Positions 34,286 through 43,112 of a stretch of 64,000 nt of DNA are shown here, one piece after another. This DNA is from Ruminiclostridium sp. (GTDB lineage Bacteria; Bacillota; Clostridia; Oscillospirales; Ruminococcaceae), in assembly GCA_017941355.1 (NCBI GenBank), contig JAGAWN010000124.1, positions 62,001 through 126,000 on the forward strand, given 5' to 3'. The first letter of the stretch is position 1. The number at the start of each line of letters is the position of its first letter. The notes beneath the pieces are model-generated. The model was given only the letters and a program-made list of their open reading frames with translations. It had not been told where the DNA came from and did not search any database. A program made the translations under genes and the position numbers.

Positions 34286-34885
34286 ATGGCTGAATACAAT
34301 TCCGTACCTCTTGTTTCGGCTGCGGAACAGTTTGCAAAGCTTCCCGGTATCGGTATGAAAACCGCGCAGAGACTTGCATATTATATGCTGAACCAGCCGA
34401 TAGAGGACGTTGAGCTGTTTACTTCGCAGATACTCAACGCCCGTAAAAGCGTTCACTGCTGCCGTATCTGTCAGAACTTCACCGATACCGACGAATGTTC
34501 TATCTGCGGTGATATCAGACGTGACAAAAAGACTATATGCGTAGTTGAAGCGCCGAAAGATGTTTCCGCACTTGAACGTGCAGGCGGATTCAACGGAGTG
34601 TATCATGTTCTGCACGGACTTCTTTCTCCTATGGAGAATATAGGGCCGAATGATATACGTATTGCAGAGCTTATGAAGAGACTGTCGGGTGATATCGACG
34701 AAGTGATCATGGCAACAAATCCGACAGTTGAGGGTGAAACAACAGCTTCATACATCAGCAGAATGATAAAGCCGCTCGGGATAAAGGTCACAAGGCTCGC
34801 ATACGGACTTCCGGCAGGTTCATCTCTCGAATATGCCGACGATGTCACGCTGCAGCGGGCGCTTGAAAACAGAAACGCAATATGA
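34286..34885 (+). CDS. recR: Recombination protein RecR
   Basis: A 199-residue RecR. The helix-hairpin-helix near the start (KLPGIGMKTAQRLAYYML), a four-cysteine zinc site (CRICQNFTDTDECSIC) and a Toprim domain (ICVVEAPKDVSALE; ATNPTVEGETTASYI) are all present. It forms a ring clamp working with RecF/RecO in loading RecA at gapped DNA. A mobile-element-like insertion begins right at its stop codon; the TGA overlaps the target-site repeat. Confidence 0.95.
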   Translation: MAEYNSVPLVSAAEQFAKLPGIGMKTAQRLAYYMLNQPIEDVELFTSQILNARKSVHCCRICQNFTDTDECSICGDIRRDKKTICVVEAPKDVSALERAGGFNGVYHVLHGLLSPMENIGPNDIRIAELMKRLSGDIDEVIMATNPTVEGETTASYISRMIKPLGIKVTRLAYGLPAGSSLEYADDVTLQRALENRNAI

Positions 34886-35052
34886 ACTGTTTTTAAGTTT
34901 CCCCAAAATTTTCCGTGATACCCCTCAAAGCGTTTATTCATGCGGCTTTCAAAATGAATGGGATTTTCAATTTTCCATCGCCTACAACTGGCTTATTTAA
35001 GGTGTTTTATTGAGTTTCGCGTTCAGTTTTTGGGGAAACTTAAAGAACTGTT
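34884..35052. mobile_element. MITE-like element with 17-base inverted ends and 8-base target duplication
   Basis: The element 34892-35044 (153 bases) has perfect ends TTTAAGTTTCCCCAAAA and TTTTGGGGAAACTTAAA. It is flanked on both sides by the direct repeat GAACTGTT (34884-34891 and 35045-35052). This is the pattern left by a transposase that duplicates eight bases. The interior has no coding frame, so it would be moved in trans. No second copy was seen in the window. Confidence 0.7.
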
Positions 35053-35077
35053 GCCAAAATCGGATACACCGATATAT

Positions 35078-35097
35078 TATACTATTATAATAGTATA
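35078..35097. repeat. Perfect 20-base palindrome
   Basis: Half-site TATACTATTA followed by its exact complement TAATAGTATA, between the MITE and the dispersed repeat. It could be a protein-binding site or simple AT-rich hairpin. Confidence 0.5.
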
Positions 35098-35100
35098 TCT

Positions 35101-35228
35101 GTTTGTCCATAAAGTCTTATATTTTTTCACAGATGCTCGGATCTCTGTGAAACGGCATGGGTCCAGCGTCACGCCGGCGCGGTCCGCGTAGGACGTCTGT
35201 CAAAAAAAGGAACTATTTCGACAGACTG
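35101..35228 (-). repeat. Dispersed intergenic repeat, copy 3 (opposite strand)
   Basis: Read on the minus strand it starts CAGTCTGTCGAAATAG, contains GACGTCCTACGCGGACCGCGCC and GCATCTGTGAAA, and ends AGACTTTATGGACAAA. It matches copy 1 at 4711-4916 along nearly its whole length, but lacks the inner 70 bases. Confidence 0.7.
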
Positions 35229-35229
35229 A

Positions 35230-35261
35230 AGCAGACATTTTTAATGTCTGCTTATTTTTTT
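35230..35261 (+). terminator. Terminator of the dnaX-ebfC-recR operon
   Basis: Ten-base stem AGCAGACATT / AATGTCTGCT followed by TATTTTTTT. Confidence 0.75.
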
Positions 35262-35318
35262 ATATAATATTCTCTATCGTACTGTTAATCTGCACAATAA
35301 AATTTATAAGTTTTACTA

Positions 35319-35347
35319 TTGAAAAATGTTTTCGTTTATGGTAGAAT
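35319..35347 (+). promoter_or_regulatory. dnaA promoter with nearby DnaA-box-like site
   Basis: TTGAAA (35319-35324), a 17-base spacer and TAGAAT (35342-35347). TTTTCAACA at 35374-35382 in the leader resembles a DnaA box and could support autoregulation. The remainder of the gap 34886-35414 is the MITE, palindrome, repeat and terminator listed separately. Confidence 0.6.
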
Positions 35348-35414
35348 ATTATCTGTATCACTATGTTCAAAAGTTTTCAACATTTTTCATCATATAAGGA
35401 AGGAAATGTATAAA

Positions 35415-36806
35415 ATGAGCTCATTTGAAGAGACAAAGAAAAATGAACTTAATTCATTCGGAGATATATTTGAAATAATGAAGCAGAGACTCGATGTTTC
35501 CGAAACTGCACGCAGCCTTTTTATAGACCCTATCAAACCTATAAAGCTAAATAACAAGACCGCTGTTCTTTTTATTGCAAATGACTGGGTAAAAAAGATC
35601 ATCGAGGAAAACTATGACGAGATCTTCAAAAAGCATCTGAAAGATATTCTCGGTTTTGAGGTCGATATCGAATATGTGACAAACAACGATAATACTCTTA
35701 CTCCCGAAGAAATAGTAAGAGTATCCGATCCTATCCCGGAGCTTGACGACGATCCTTATACAAAAACAAGACTCCACGAAACAGAAGAAAACAGCAACTA
35801 CAAATATACCTTTGATACATTCATTGTCGGTGAAAGCAACAGACTCGCCTGCGCTGCCTGCAAGTCAATAGCGCAGGATAAAGCGGATTTCAACCCTTTG
35901 TATATATACAGTGAACCGGGTCTCGGCAAAACTCATCTTCTGTATGCGATCAAAAATGAAATAGAAAACCGACATCCCGAATACAATATTATATATGTAT
36001 CTTCGGAAACATTTATCAGCGAATTTGTCAACAGCGTTAAAACCAATACCACCGAAATTTTCAAGAACAAATACAGAAACGCCGATATGCTGCTGGTAGA
36101 TGACGTTCAGTTCTTTTCGGGCAAAAAGGAATCACAGAATGAACTTTTCCATACCTTTGAGGAACTTCACCGCAAAGGCAAGGAGATAATACTTACATCT
36201 GACCGCCCTCCGAAAGAGATCAACGATATCGAAACACGACTTATCACACGCTTCGAGTGGGGACTTCTGACAGATATCGCAGCACCGGAATTTGAGACAA
36301 GACTTGCTATAATCAAACGCAAGGCTGAACTTATGAATCTCAAGATCCCGAACAATGTAATGGAATATATGGCGGACAAGCTCAAAAACAATATACGTCA
36401 GATAGAGGGCGCGATCATAAGAATGTATCATATCGCGTTTCTTTCCGGCAATACCCCGACTATCCTCATGGCTCAGAATACTATCAAGGACGTTATGAAC
36501 GAGCAGCAGCCGGTGCCGGTAACCGTAGATCATGTCATTACCGATGTTTCACATATATTCAATGTTTCACCGGAGGAAATGAGATCCAAAAACCGCAACT
36601 CCCAGGTGTCAACCGCGCGTCAGGTGGCTATGTATGTTATCAGCAAGGTTACGGAGCTTTCATATACCTCCATCGGCAAGGAGTTCGGAGGACGCGATCA
36701 TTCAACTGTCGTTTATGCAACAAACAAGGTGAAAAAAGTCATGCAGACAGATTCCGCTTACCGCGCAACTGTCGAAGATCTGATAAAGAACATCAGCAAT
36801 TCGTGA
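35415..36806 (+). CDS. dnaA: Chromosomal replication initiator DnaA
   Basis: A 463-residue DnaA. I favour the ATG at 35415 (MSSFEETKK), about nine bases after AAGGAAGG; an ATG three codons earlier is too close. Domain I is residues 1-90. The AAA+ domain has Walker A SEPGLGKTH and Walker B MLLVDDVQFF. Domain IV has the DNA-binding signature IGKEFGGRDHSTVVYA. It binds DnaA boxes and melts the origin. It is followed by an AT-rich 444-base gap and dnaN. Confidence 0.96.
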   Translation: MSSFEETKKNELNSFGDIFEIMKQRLDVSETARSLFIDPIKPIKLNNKTAVLFIANDWVKKIIEENYDEIFKKHLKDILGFEVDIEYVTNNDNTLTPEEIVRVSDPIPELDDDPYTKTRLHETEENSNYKYTFDTFIVGESNRLACAACKSIAQDKADFNPLYIYSEPGLGKTHLLYAIKNEIENRHPEYNIIYVSSETFISEFVNSVKTNTTEIFKNKYRNADMLLVDDVQFFSGKKESQNELFHTFEELHRKGKEIILTSDRPPKEINDIETRLITRFEWGLLTDIAAPEFETRLAIIKRKAELMNLKIPNNVMEYMADKLKNNIRQIEGAIIRMYHIAFLSGNTPTILMAQNTIKDVMNEQQPVPVTVDHVITDVSHIFNVSPEEMRSKNRNSQVSTARQVAMYVISKVTELSYTSIGKEFGGRDHSTVVYATNKVKKVMQTDSAYRATVEDLIKNISNS

Positions 36807-37250
36807 ATTGCCCGGTCTTGTGTATGAACTAAGGTTATTGTTAAAAACTCTTACCGGTGTTGGATCGGGATAATGCTTAACGATCGGATAATGATTTAAT
36901 TGTGCAGATCTTCCAATTCAACATACTTAATTGTGAAAATACTATATAAAATATCATATAATTTTTGATATGATAATATTTATATATATTATAAATATTC
37001 CACTTTTTTATCAACATTTTTATCCCCGTTAATAGTTAAAAGTTTAAATGTGGATTTGTTAAAAACCGTTTCAACTTTTGTAACATTTTATCAACCTGAC
37101 ATTTAACATCGGAATTTCTTTTGGTGTAAAGGCTTGAGAGACTTTTCCGCAGCTTCAACACCCCCTATAACCAATACTGAAATAATAATATTTGCTGCTT
37201 GTTTTTTCCGGCAGATAATTGAAAGTTTATTTTGCAGAAAGGAAAATAGT
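36807..37250. other. AT-rich dnaA-dnaN gap, possible origin/unwinding element
   Basis: A 444-base gap. Between 36936 and 37000 it is almost pure A+T (ATATAAAATATCATATAA..., TATTTATATATATTATAAAT), like a DNA-unwinding element. Next to it lie DnaA-box-like 9-mers: TTATCAACA (37008-37016), TTATCCCCG (37020-37028), AAATCCACA on the minus strand (37049-37057) and TTATCAACC (37088-37096). None is a perfect TTATCCACA. The dnaN promoter must also be here. Confidence 0.5.
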
Positions 37251-38351
37251 ATGAAATTTACTATTGAAAAATCGGTATTGTCCGAAGCACTGAGCAGTGC
37301 ATCAAAAGCGTGCGCTGTCAGATCTACTATCCCTGCTCTGGAGGGAGTTCTTATTTGTCTGAAAAACAACGAGATCACAGTTACCGGATACGATCTCGAA
37401 ATAGGAATCAAGTGTATTATAAAGCCTGAACAGGCGGTTGAAGACGGAGAGATAGTTGTAAACGCGAAGATCTTCAGTGAAATGGTAAAGAAGATGCCCT
37501 CAGGACTTGTTGAAATAGCTTCTGAAAACGATACTGTGACTATCAGATGCGGTTCTAATGTATGTGATCTTATGGGAGTATCCGGCGACAATTATCCTAA
37601 TATCCCGGAGCTTAAAAAGGACATCAGCTTTGAAGTTGACGAATCGGTCATGAAAAGCATGATCCGACAGACGATCCACGCAGTTGCGGTAACGGATATA
37701 AAACCGGTCCACATGGGCAGTAAATTCCATATCGAGAATAATATACTCAGCGTCGTTTCTGTTGACGGCGTAAGAATGGCAAAACGCACGGAACCTGTCG
37801 AATACAGCGATATTGACTTTGTTGTGCCGAAAAAGACACTGGACGAGTTTATGAAGATGCTGTCTGATGAGCCGAATGAGAAGAAAGTTACAGTCTGCAT
37901 TGACCGCAATCAGATTTGCTTCTCAAAAGAGGATTATATGATAATCTCCAGACTGCTGGAGGGAAATTTCATAGATTATGAGAAGATAATGAACTTTGAG
38001 GAAAAATCCTCGGCAGTTGTCAACGCGCTGGATTTTTCCACTGCTCTTGACAGAACTCTTGTCCTCAATACCGATAAGTATAAATGCCCGGTTATCTGTA
38101 CATTTGACAATGACTCGCTCCACATAGATATCAAAACCTCGGTAGGTAAAATGAACATAGATATCCCTGTAAAATACACTGGTGATAAGCTTGAAATTGC
38201 ATTCAACGCGAGGTATATGATAGATGCGCTGAAAAACAGCGAGTGCGACGAAGTACGCGTTGATTTCACGGGTCCGCTCTTCCCAATTCGTATCCGTCCC
38301 CTGGAGGACGACAGCTTCGTAGGGATCGTACTTCCCGTTAGAAGCAAGTAA
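37251..38351 (+). CDS. dnaN: DNA polymerase III sliding clamp (beta subunit)
   Basis: A 366-residue beta clamp of three similar domains. Start MKFTIEKSVLSEAL at 37251 follows GAAAGGAAAA; a longer frame upstream lies in non-coding sequence. KACAVRSTIPALEGVLI near residue 20 and the C-terminal PLFPIRI...FVGIVLPVR are typical clamp signatures. It encircles DNA and tethers the polymerase. Confidence 0.96.
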   Translation: MKFTIEKSVLSEALSSASKACAVRSTIPALEGVLICLKNNEITVTGYDLEIGIKCIIKPEQAVEDGEIVVNAKIFSEMVKKMPSGLVEIASENDTVTIRCGSNVCDLMGVSGDNYPNIPELKKDISFEVDESVMKSMIRQTIHAVAVTDIKPVHMGSKFHIENNILSVVSVDGVRMAKRTEPVEYSDIDFVVPKKTLDEFMKMLSDEPNEKKVTVCIDRNQICFSKEDYMIISRLLEGNFIDYEKIMNFEEKSSAVVNALDFSTALDRTLVLNTDKYKCPVICTFDNDSLHIDIKTSVGKMNIDIPVKYTGDKLEIAFNARYMIDALKNSECDEVRVDFTGPLFPIRIRPLEDDSFVGIVLPVRSK

Positions 38352-38420
38352 TGGGTTTAAAAAGCACTCTTGATCCAAAAATAAACATTCATAAGATGAA
38401 GTTCTCAGCAGGTATATGAT

Positions 38421-38648
38421 ATGACAGTAATTGAAGCTGCACCTCCGTTCATAAAGCTTGAACAGTTCCTGAAATTCGGGAACATCGCCGAGACAGGCGG
38501 TATGGCAAAGCTTATGATACAGGACGGTATTGTTGAAGTAAACGGTGAAGTATGTGTTATGCGCGGCAAGAAGCTGTATGACGGAGATACTGTTTCCGTA
38601 AATTTTGAGGAAGGCACAGAGGAATTTGTGTGCAGAATAAGAGAATAG
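38421..38648 (+). CDS. S4-domain RNA-binding protein (YaaA/RlbA type)
   Basis: A 75-residue protein consisting of one S4 RNA-binding domain: FIKLEQFLKFGNIAETGGMAKLMI and IVEVNGEVCVMRGKKLYDGD. The family member between dnaN and recF in Bacillus (yaaA, now rlbA) is linked to ribosome assembly. The position here is identical. The ribosome site before the ATG is weak. Confidence 0.85.
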   Translation: MTVIEAAPPFIKLEQFLKFGNIAETGGMAKLMIQDGIVEVNGEVCVMRGKKLYDGDTVSVNFEEGTEEFVCRIRE

Positions 38649-38726
38649 GCATATTGCCTGTTACTCAAATAATAATATGACGTTTTGTTATATTATAAGT
38701 AAATAATACGCCGGGAATTTGAATTA

Positions 38727-39860
38727 ATGTTAATTAAATCTTTGTCTGTAAGAAATTTCAGAAATATAGCCTCCGCTGATTTTATCTTTGACCCAAAGGT
38801 GAATATTTTCACAGGAAATAACGCTCAGGGTAAAACAAATCTGTGCGAGGCTATTTCATTGTGCTTCGGTAAGAGTTTCAGAAGCCCCAAACTCTCCGAA
38901 CTCCTGCCTTTCGGCTCGTCTGAAAGTGAGACTTCCGTTGAAATGTGCTTTACTTTCGATAATATGAACGAAAAGGAAAATACGATCCTATACACTCAGA
39001 AACGCGGTAATGTGAAGCTGAAATTCAACGGGATAGAGATGAAAGAGGCTGAAAAACTATACGGTGCGTTAAGATATGTACTTTTTATACCGGAAGATTT
39101 ATATATAGTAAAAGGAGATCCCGCAACAAGACGCGATTATATTGATTTTGTCTCAAATATGATAAATCGTGTTCATAATATCAAACTTTATGAATATAAC
39201 AAAGCTCTCAGACAAAAGAATAATATTCTGATGAATATGTCGGGCTATGACCCAAGCTTAGGGCTTATGCTCGAAAGCTGGAACGAGACTATAGCAAGAC
39301 TCGGAGTTAATATTATGTGCGGCAGGATCAAGTATTTCGATATGCTCGCGCAGGCAGCCAATGAGTATTACAGCATGATAAACGGCGGAAACGAAATACT
39401 CGATATGAAGTATGAAAGCACTGTAATGGGCGATACTTCATTTACAGCCGATGATTATGAGATCATGTATGAAAGATACATTCAGCGGCTGAAAGAGACA
39501 GCAGAACGCGAACTGCGAATGAAATACACAGTTGTGGGCGCGCACAGAGATGATGTGCTGTTTTTCATAAACAGTATGGCTGCGAAAGACTACGCCTCAC
39601 AGGGGCAGATACGCAGTATTGCTGTGGCACTGAAGCTTGCGGAGGCAAAGATGATAACCGATAAGAGCGGTGATGTTCCTGTTATCATTCTCGACGATGT
39701 TCTGAGTGAACTTGACGCATTCAGACGGGGATTTATAATTAATCATATTGAAAATTTTCAGGTGTTTATTACATCTTGTAATCTTGCTGATACGGATAAA
39801 TTCTCTGAGGGCAGGATATGGAATGTAAACGGCGGGAAATTTGAGCTTAAAGAGGGATAA
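38727..39860 (+). CDS. recF: DNA replication and repair protein RecF
   Basis: A 377-residue SMC-like ATPase. Walker A is GNNAQGKTN after the N-terminal LSVRNFRNI, the signature SQGQIRSIAVALKLAE and Walker B PVIILDDVLSELD. It recognises gap junctions and, with RecR/RecO, helps load RecA. It ends one base before remB. Confidence 0.95.
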   Translation: MLIKSLSVRNFRNIASADFIFDPKVNIFTGNNAQGKTNLCEAISLCFGKSFRSPKLSELLPFGSSESETSVEMCFTFDNMNEKENTILYTQKRGNVKLKFNGIEMKEAEKLYGALRYVLFIPEDLYIVKGDPATRRDYIDFVSNMINRVHNIKLYEYNKALRQKNNILMNMSGYDPSLGLMLESWNETIARLGVNIMCGRIKYFDMLAQAANEYYSMINGGNEILDMKYESTVMGDTSFTADDYEIMYERYIQRLKETAERELRMKYTVVGAHRDDVLFFINSMAAKDYASQGQIRSIAVALKLAEAKMITDKSGDVPVIILDDVLSELDAFRRGFIINHIENFQVFITSCNLADTDKFSEGRIWNVNGGKFELKEG

Positions 39861-39861
39861 A

Positions 39862-40137
39862 ATGTACCTGCATCTCGGAAGCGATGTTTCTGTTCATATA
39901 AATGAAATAATAGGAATATTTGATATAGAAAAAGTAACCGTTCAGAAATATATGAACGATTACTTATCAATATGTCAAAAAAACGGAAAAATATACTATG
40001 TGTCGCTTGATATGCCGAAAAGCATCATAGTATGCAGCGACACCGTGTATATAAGCAACGTCAGCTGTCTTACGCTGAAAAAACGCTTTGAGAGCATTGC
40101 TGTCGGTTCAGAGCAATCCGATTATGAACACGGTTGA
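39862..40137 (+). CDS. remB: RemB/DUF370-type regulatory protein
   Basis: A 91-residue protein starting MYLHLGSDVSVHINEIIGIFD, the hallmark of the DUF370 family next to recF (Bacillus YaaB/RemB). RemA/RemB paralogs affect biofilm matrix gene expression. The ATG comes one base after the recF stop, so expression is coupled. gyrB normally follows but is absent; the 3' end overlaps a convergent small gene by 30 bases. Confidence 0.85.
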   Translation: MYLHLGSDVSVHINEIIGIFDIEKVTVQKYMNDYLSICQKNGKIYYVSLDMPKSIIVCSDTVYISNVSCLTLKKRFESIAVGSEQSDYEHG

Positions 40138-40371
40138 CCATGAGAGAACAGCACCTGCTGCAATACCTCCGATTATAAGAATGGGTGCTTTTGCAGGCTT
40201 AGACATTCTGTATTTTTCGGTAGTTGATATATCTGACAGTAATTTTTCAGCATTGTCATTAATGTCTTTCTGCGTCATTTCCAGCTTGTCCGGATTTAGA
40301 AACAGCAGTGCTTTTTCAAAGTAATCTCCCTCCGGTCTGATCTCAAGTACAAGCTTGCTTACTCCTCTCAT
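40108..40371 (-). CDS. Small tail-anchored membrane protein, unknown
   Basis: An 87-residue protein with a mixed alpha/beta N-terminus (VSKLVLEIRPEGDYFEKALLFLN) and a single C-terminal membrane span (PILIIGGIAAGAVLSWSTVFIIGLL). AGGAGG at ideal distance from the ATG makes it a real gene despite its size. It converges on remB and overlaps it by 30 bases. I do not recognise the family. Confidence 0.65.
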   Translation of the reverse strand: MRGVSKLVLEIRPEGDYFEKALLFLNPDKLEMTQKDINDNAEKLLSDISTTEKYRMSKPAKAPILIIGGIAAGAVLSWSTVFIIGLL

Positions 40372-40967
40372 TGTACCTCCTGTATTGCTTTTCCAACGGG
40401 TTTGATGTTTGTCAAGTATAAATTATTTACAATCAGTATTATTGTCACTTAACTGTAACTTAATTCAAAATTTATTCCACAGAATTAGGATTTGCCGGAA
40501 AAATGTTGAATCTGAGTTTTCAACCGCAATTTTGGTTGAAAACTTGGTTGAAAGTGTTAGATTTGCTTTATCAAAGAGACTTTGCGGATTTTTTATCAAA
40601 GATATTTATCAACTGAAAACAGAATGTAACAAATCATAAAATTGTTGTGCATTTTATATAAAACATAACCGCATTTTATGACAATTTTCATAATAGTCAA
40701 AAAGACGATAAACAATAGGGTTTGAGAAATATCTAAAAATTTCTTCATTAAGCATAATACAAATACTTTTTGTAAAAAGATTCTTTTCCACAAAATAACT
40801 GTTGAAAATGTTGAAAACAGTAATTTTTTAACCGTTTTGATGCTATGAACAGTGGAAAACTCTGTGGAATAAGTTAAAAATACGCTTGTTTACGCTGTTT
40901 TCTGAATAGTGAGAACGGGCAAAAAACAGATTGAACAGTAAAATATGAACAATGTGAGGAAATAAGA
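40372..40967. other. AT-rich gap with DnaA-box-like clusters, candidate oriC part
   Basis: A 596-base gap without a gene. It contains TTTTCCACA (40784-40792), two adjacent TGTTGAAAA 9-mers (40800-40817; complement TTTTCAACA, the same word as in the dnaA leader), and an inverted pair AGTTTTCAACC/GGTTGAAAACT (about 40515-40543) followed by a third GGTTGAAA. TTATCAACT lies near 40606. The word TTATTCCACAGA occurs at 40472 and, inverted, at 40861-40872. No unwinding element as clear as at 36.95 kb was seen. The rsmI promoter must lie at the right end. Confidence 0.45.
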
Positions 40968-41792
40968 ATGTCAAAACTGTATGTGGTTGGAACGCCGATC
41001 GGAAATTTGTCGGATATGAGTCCGAGGGCGCTTGAAACATTGAGGTCAGTGGATTTTATAGCGGCGGAAGATACCCGTGTCACAATGAAGCTTCTGACTC
41101 ATTTTGATATACATAAACCTCTTGTAAGTTACTATGAACATAATATCCGCGAAAAGGGAGAGTTGATCCTCAATCGCATCATAGACGGTGAGAACTGCGC
41201 TATAGTTACTGACGCGGGAATGCCGTGCATTTCGGATCCGGGTGAAGATCTTGTAAGGCTATGCGCTGAACATGGTGTGGAAGTGAACGTGGTTCCCTCC
41301 CCTACTGCCGCAATGTCCGCTCTGGCAATTTCGGGTCTGTCAACATCGAGATTTTCATTTGAGGGATTTCTGAGCGTTACCAAAAAGCAGAGAAACGCTC
41401 ATCTTGAAGAAATAAAGGATTATAAGCATACTCTGATATTTTACGAAGCTCCGCATAAACTCAAAAATACTCTGAATGATCTGTATGAAACGCTCGGTGA
41501 CCGCAGAATTTCTCTTTGCCGTGAACTCACTAAAATACACGAAGAAGTTCTGCGCGGAACTATCCGGGAGATGATAGATTACTATGAGGACAAAACTCCG
41601 AAGGGAGAATATGTACTCGTTATAGAAGGTGCCGCAGAAAAACAGGAGGAAGCTTCCGATATAGAAGCTGCCGCTGAGTTTGCAAGAAAAGAAATAGATA
41701 ACGGGAAAAAGGCTTCGGAAGCCTGCAAAGAAGCAGCAAAAAAATTCGGATTTTCAAAATCCGAAATATATAGTTTAATTGTTGATAACTGA
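40968..41792 (+). CDS. rsmI: 16S rRNA (cytidine-1402-2'-O)-methyltransferase RsmI
   Basis: A 274-residue SAM-dependent tetrapyrrole-methylase-fold enzyme. YVVGTPIGNLSDMSPRALE at the N-terminus, AAEDTRVTMKLL near residue 32 and VTDAGMPCISDPG near residue 80 are classic for RsmI. It methylates the ribose of C1402 in the decoding centre. GAGGAAAT precedes the ATG. The C-terminal basic helix with KFGFSKSEIYSL is also typical. Confidence 0.94.
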   Translation: MSKLYVVGTPIGNLSDMSPRALETLRSVDFIAAEDTRVTMKLLTHFDIHKPLVSYYEHNIREKGELILNRIIDGENCAIVTDAGMPCISDPGEDLVRLCAEHGVEVNVVPSPTAAMSALAISGLSTSRFSFEGFLSVTKKQRNAHLEEIKDYKHTLIFYEAPHKLKNTLNDLYETLGDRRISLCRELTKIHEEVLRGTIREMIDYYEDKTPKGEYVLVIEGAAEKQEEASDIEAAAEFARKEIDNGKKASEACKEAAKKFGFSKSEIYSLIVDN

Positions 41793-41888
41793 TCTTTTAT
41801 TTTAATTTATGGCATTTTAAGGTGAAAATAGGTGATTAGATCACTTAATTTTCTGATACTATAATTATATAGAAAGGCAGATGATCTT

Positions 41889-43112
41889 ATGGAAATAACG
41901 GTTACAGATATTCCAAAGTGTATAAAGTCATTTGCTTTTTCTCCGAGAATAGTATTGTCTGAAAAGAATACTGTAGAATATCTTATCAGAATGAAAGAAT
42001 ATATCTTTGGAAGCTCTTGTATTAAATCATCGGAAAAAATAGGAATAAATGTATTTGATCTTGTTTTTATCGGAGAAAAATGTTTTGAAGACTGTGTGGC
42101 ATTATATCTGAACAAGATCAGTGATAATAACAGAGATGTCATAAAGACTGCTTTTCTGCTGAAAAAAATGTATAACGGAGAGAATGTAAGGATATCGTCG
42201 GTAATGTGTGACGACGACAAGGCTTATGTGAAAGAACCGGAATATGCTTTTCTTACTCTTCTGAACGATGATATAAAAACCGGTAAACGCAGAAATAAGG
42301 AAACAGATACAGATAAGAAAAAAGCAAACCTGAATAAGAAAGCAAGATTAGTTTTAGAATCTATACGGCTTACCGCGGTCAGATACGGTATGCAAAACAC
42401 GATCCAATACAAGGAATTGATAGACAAGTATAATTTCAGACGATTCAGCACAAATCTGAAGCTTAATAACAGACCCGCTACATTGGAAGAGATCACGGCA
42501 GCACTTTCAATGAAAGATGACAAATGTATCGCGGATTTTTCAAATCCGAAAATAAGAGTCGGGTTTTCCGCTCTGTTCGCAATTGCTTACGGAGGATTTG
42601 AACTTAAAGACCTGTATTCAAAGAATACGGTTTTTGAAACCACAAGCTTTGAGAAAGAAAAGAAACTGAGCGATCTTGCTGCAGACCTTATTAATATAGT
42701 ATATAACGGAAACGGGATAGAAATTGCAAATACTTTCATACATATCCTGACTGCTTTCTGCAAAACAGAGATGCCGCCGGTGAATATGAGAGATCTTGCC
42801 GCCATCATGGATAATTATTCAATGTATTACGCGGCTGCGTCGCTTGCTTCATGCTGTGAAAGCATTTTCAAATTTGACGGAATGAACGGAGAATTAAACC
42901 ATTATCTGAAAAAACACACATTTGAAAGCTACTGGACTTGCATGGATAAACTTATGCTTATAAAGCAGTATGCTGTAGTTGTAAGCTTCTGCTATAAGCT
43001 TTCGGGATTTGATCCTGTTTCATACAGAGAAGATCCTGAATACCAGGGAGAGATACTGTACGCTTTCGAGCGGGCGGAAAAGTTTGCAAAGGAGCTGAAG
43101 AGAAGTGTCTGA
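41889..43112 (+). CDS. Protein of unknown function, 407 residues
   Basis: I do not recognise this protein. It is soluble and mostly helical, with a very basic middle (KTGKRRNKETDTDKKKANLNKK, residues about 132-153) separating an N-terminal third from a helical C-terminal part. There is no signal peptide or membrane span. AAAGG precedes the ATG, and it overlaps the following radical SAM gene by eight bases, so the two are translationally coupled and probably act together. The DNA is AT-richer than that of the housekeeping genes nearby. Confidence 0.6.
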   Translation: MEITVTDIPKCIKSFAFSPRIVLSEKNTVEYLIRMKEYIFGSSCIKSSEKIGINVFDLVFIGEKCFEDCVALYLNKISDNNRDVIKTAFLLKKMYNGENVRISSVMCDDDKAYVKEPEYAFLTLLNDDIKTGKRRNKETDTDKKKANLNKKARLVLESIRLTAVRYGMQNTIQYKELIDKYNFRRFSTNLKLNNRPATLEEITAALSMKDDKCIADFSNPKIRVGFSALFAIAYGGFELKDLYSKNTVFETTSFEKEKKLSDLAADLINIVYNGNGIEIANTFIHILTAFCKTEMPPVNMRDLAAIMDNYSMYYAAASLASCCESIFKFDGMNGELNHYLKKHTFESYWTCMDKLMLIKQYAVVVSFCYKLSGFDPVSYREDPEYQGEILYAFERAEKFAKELKRSV

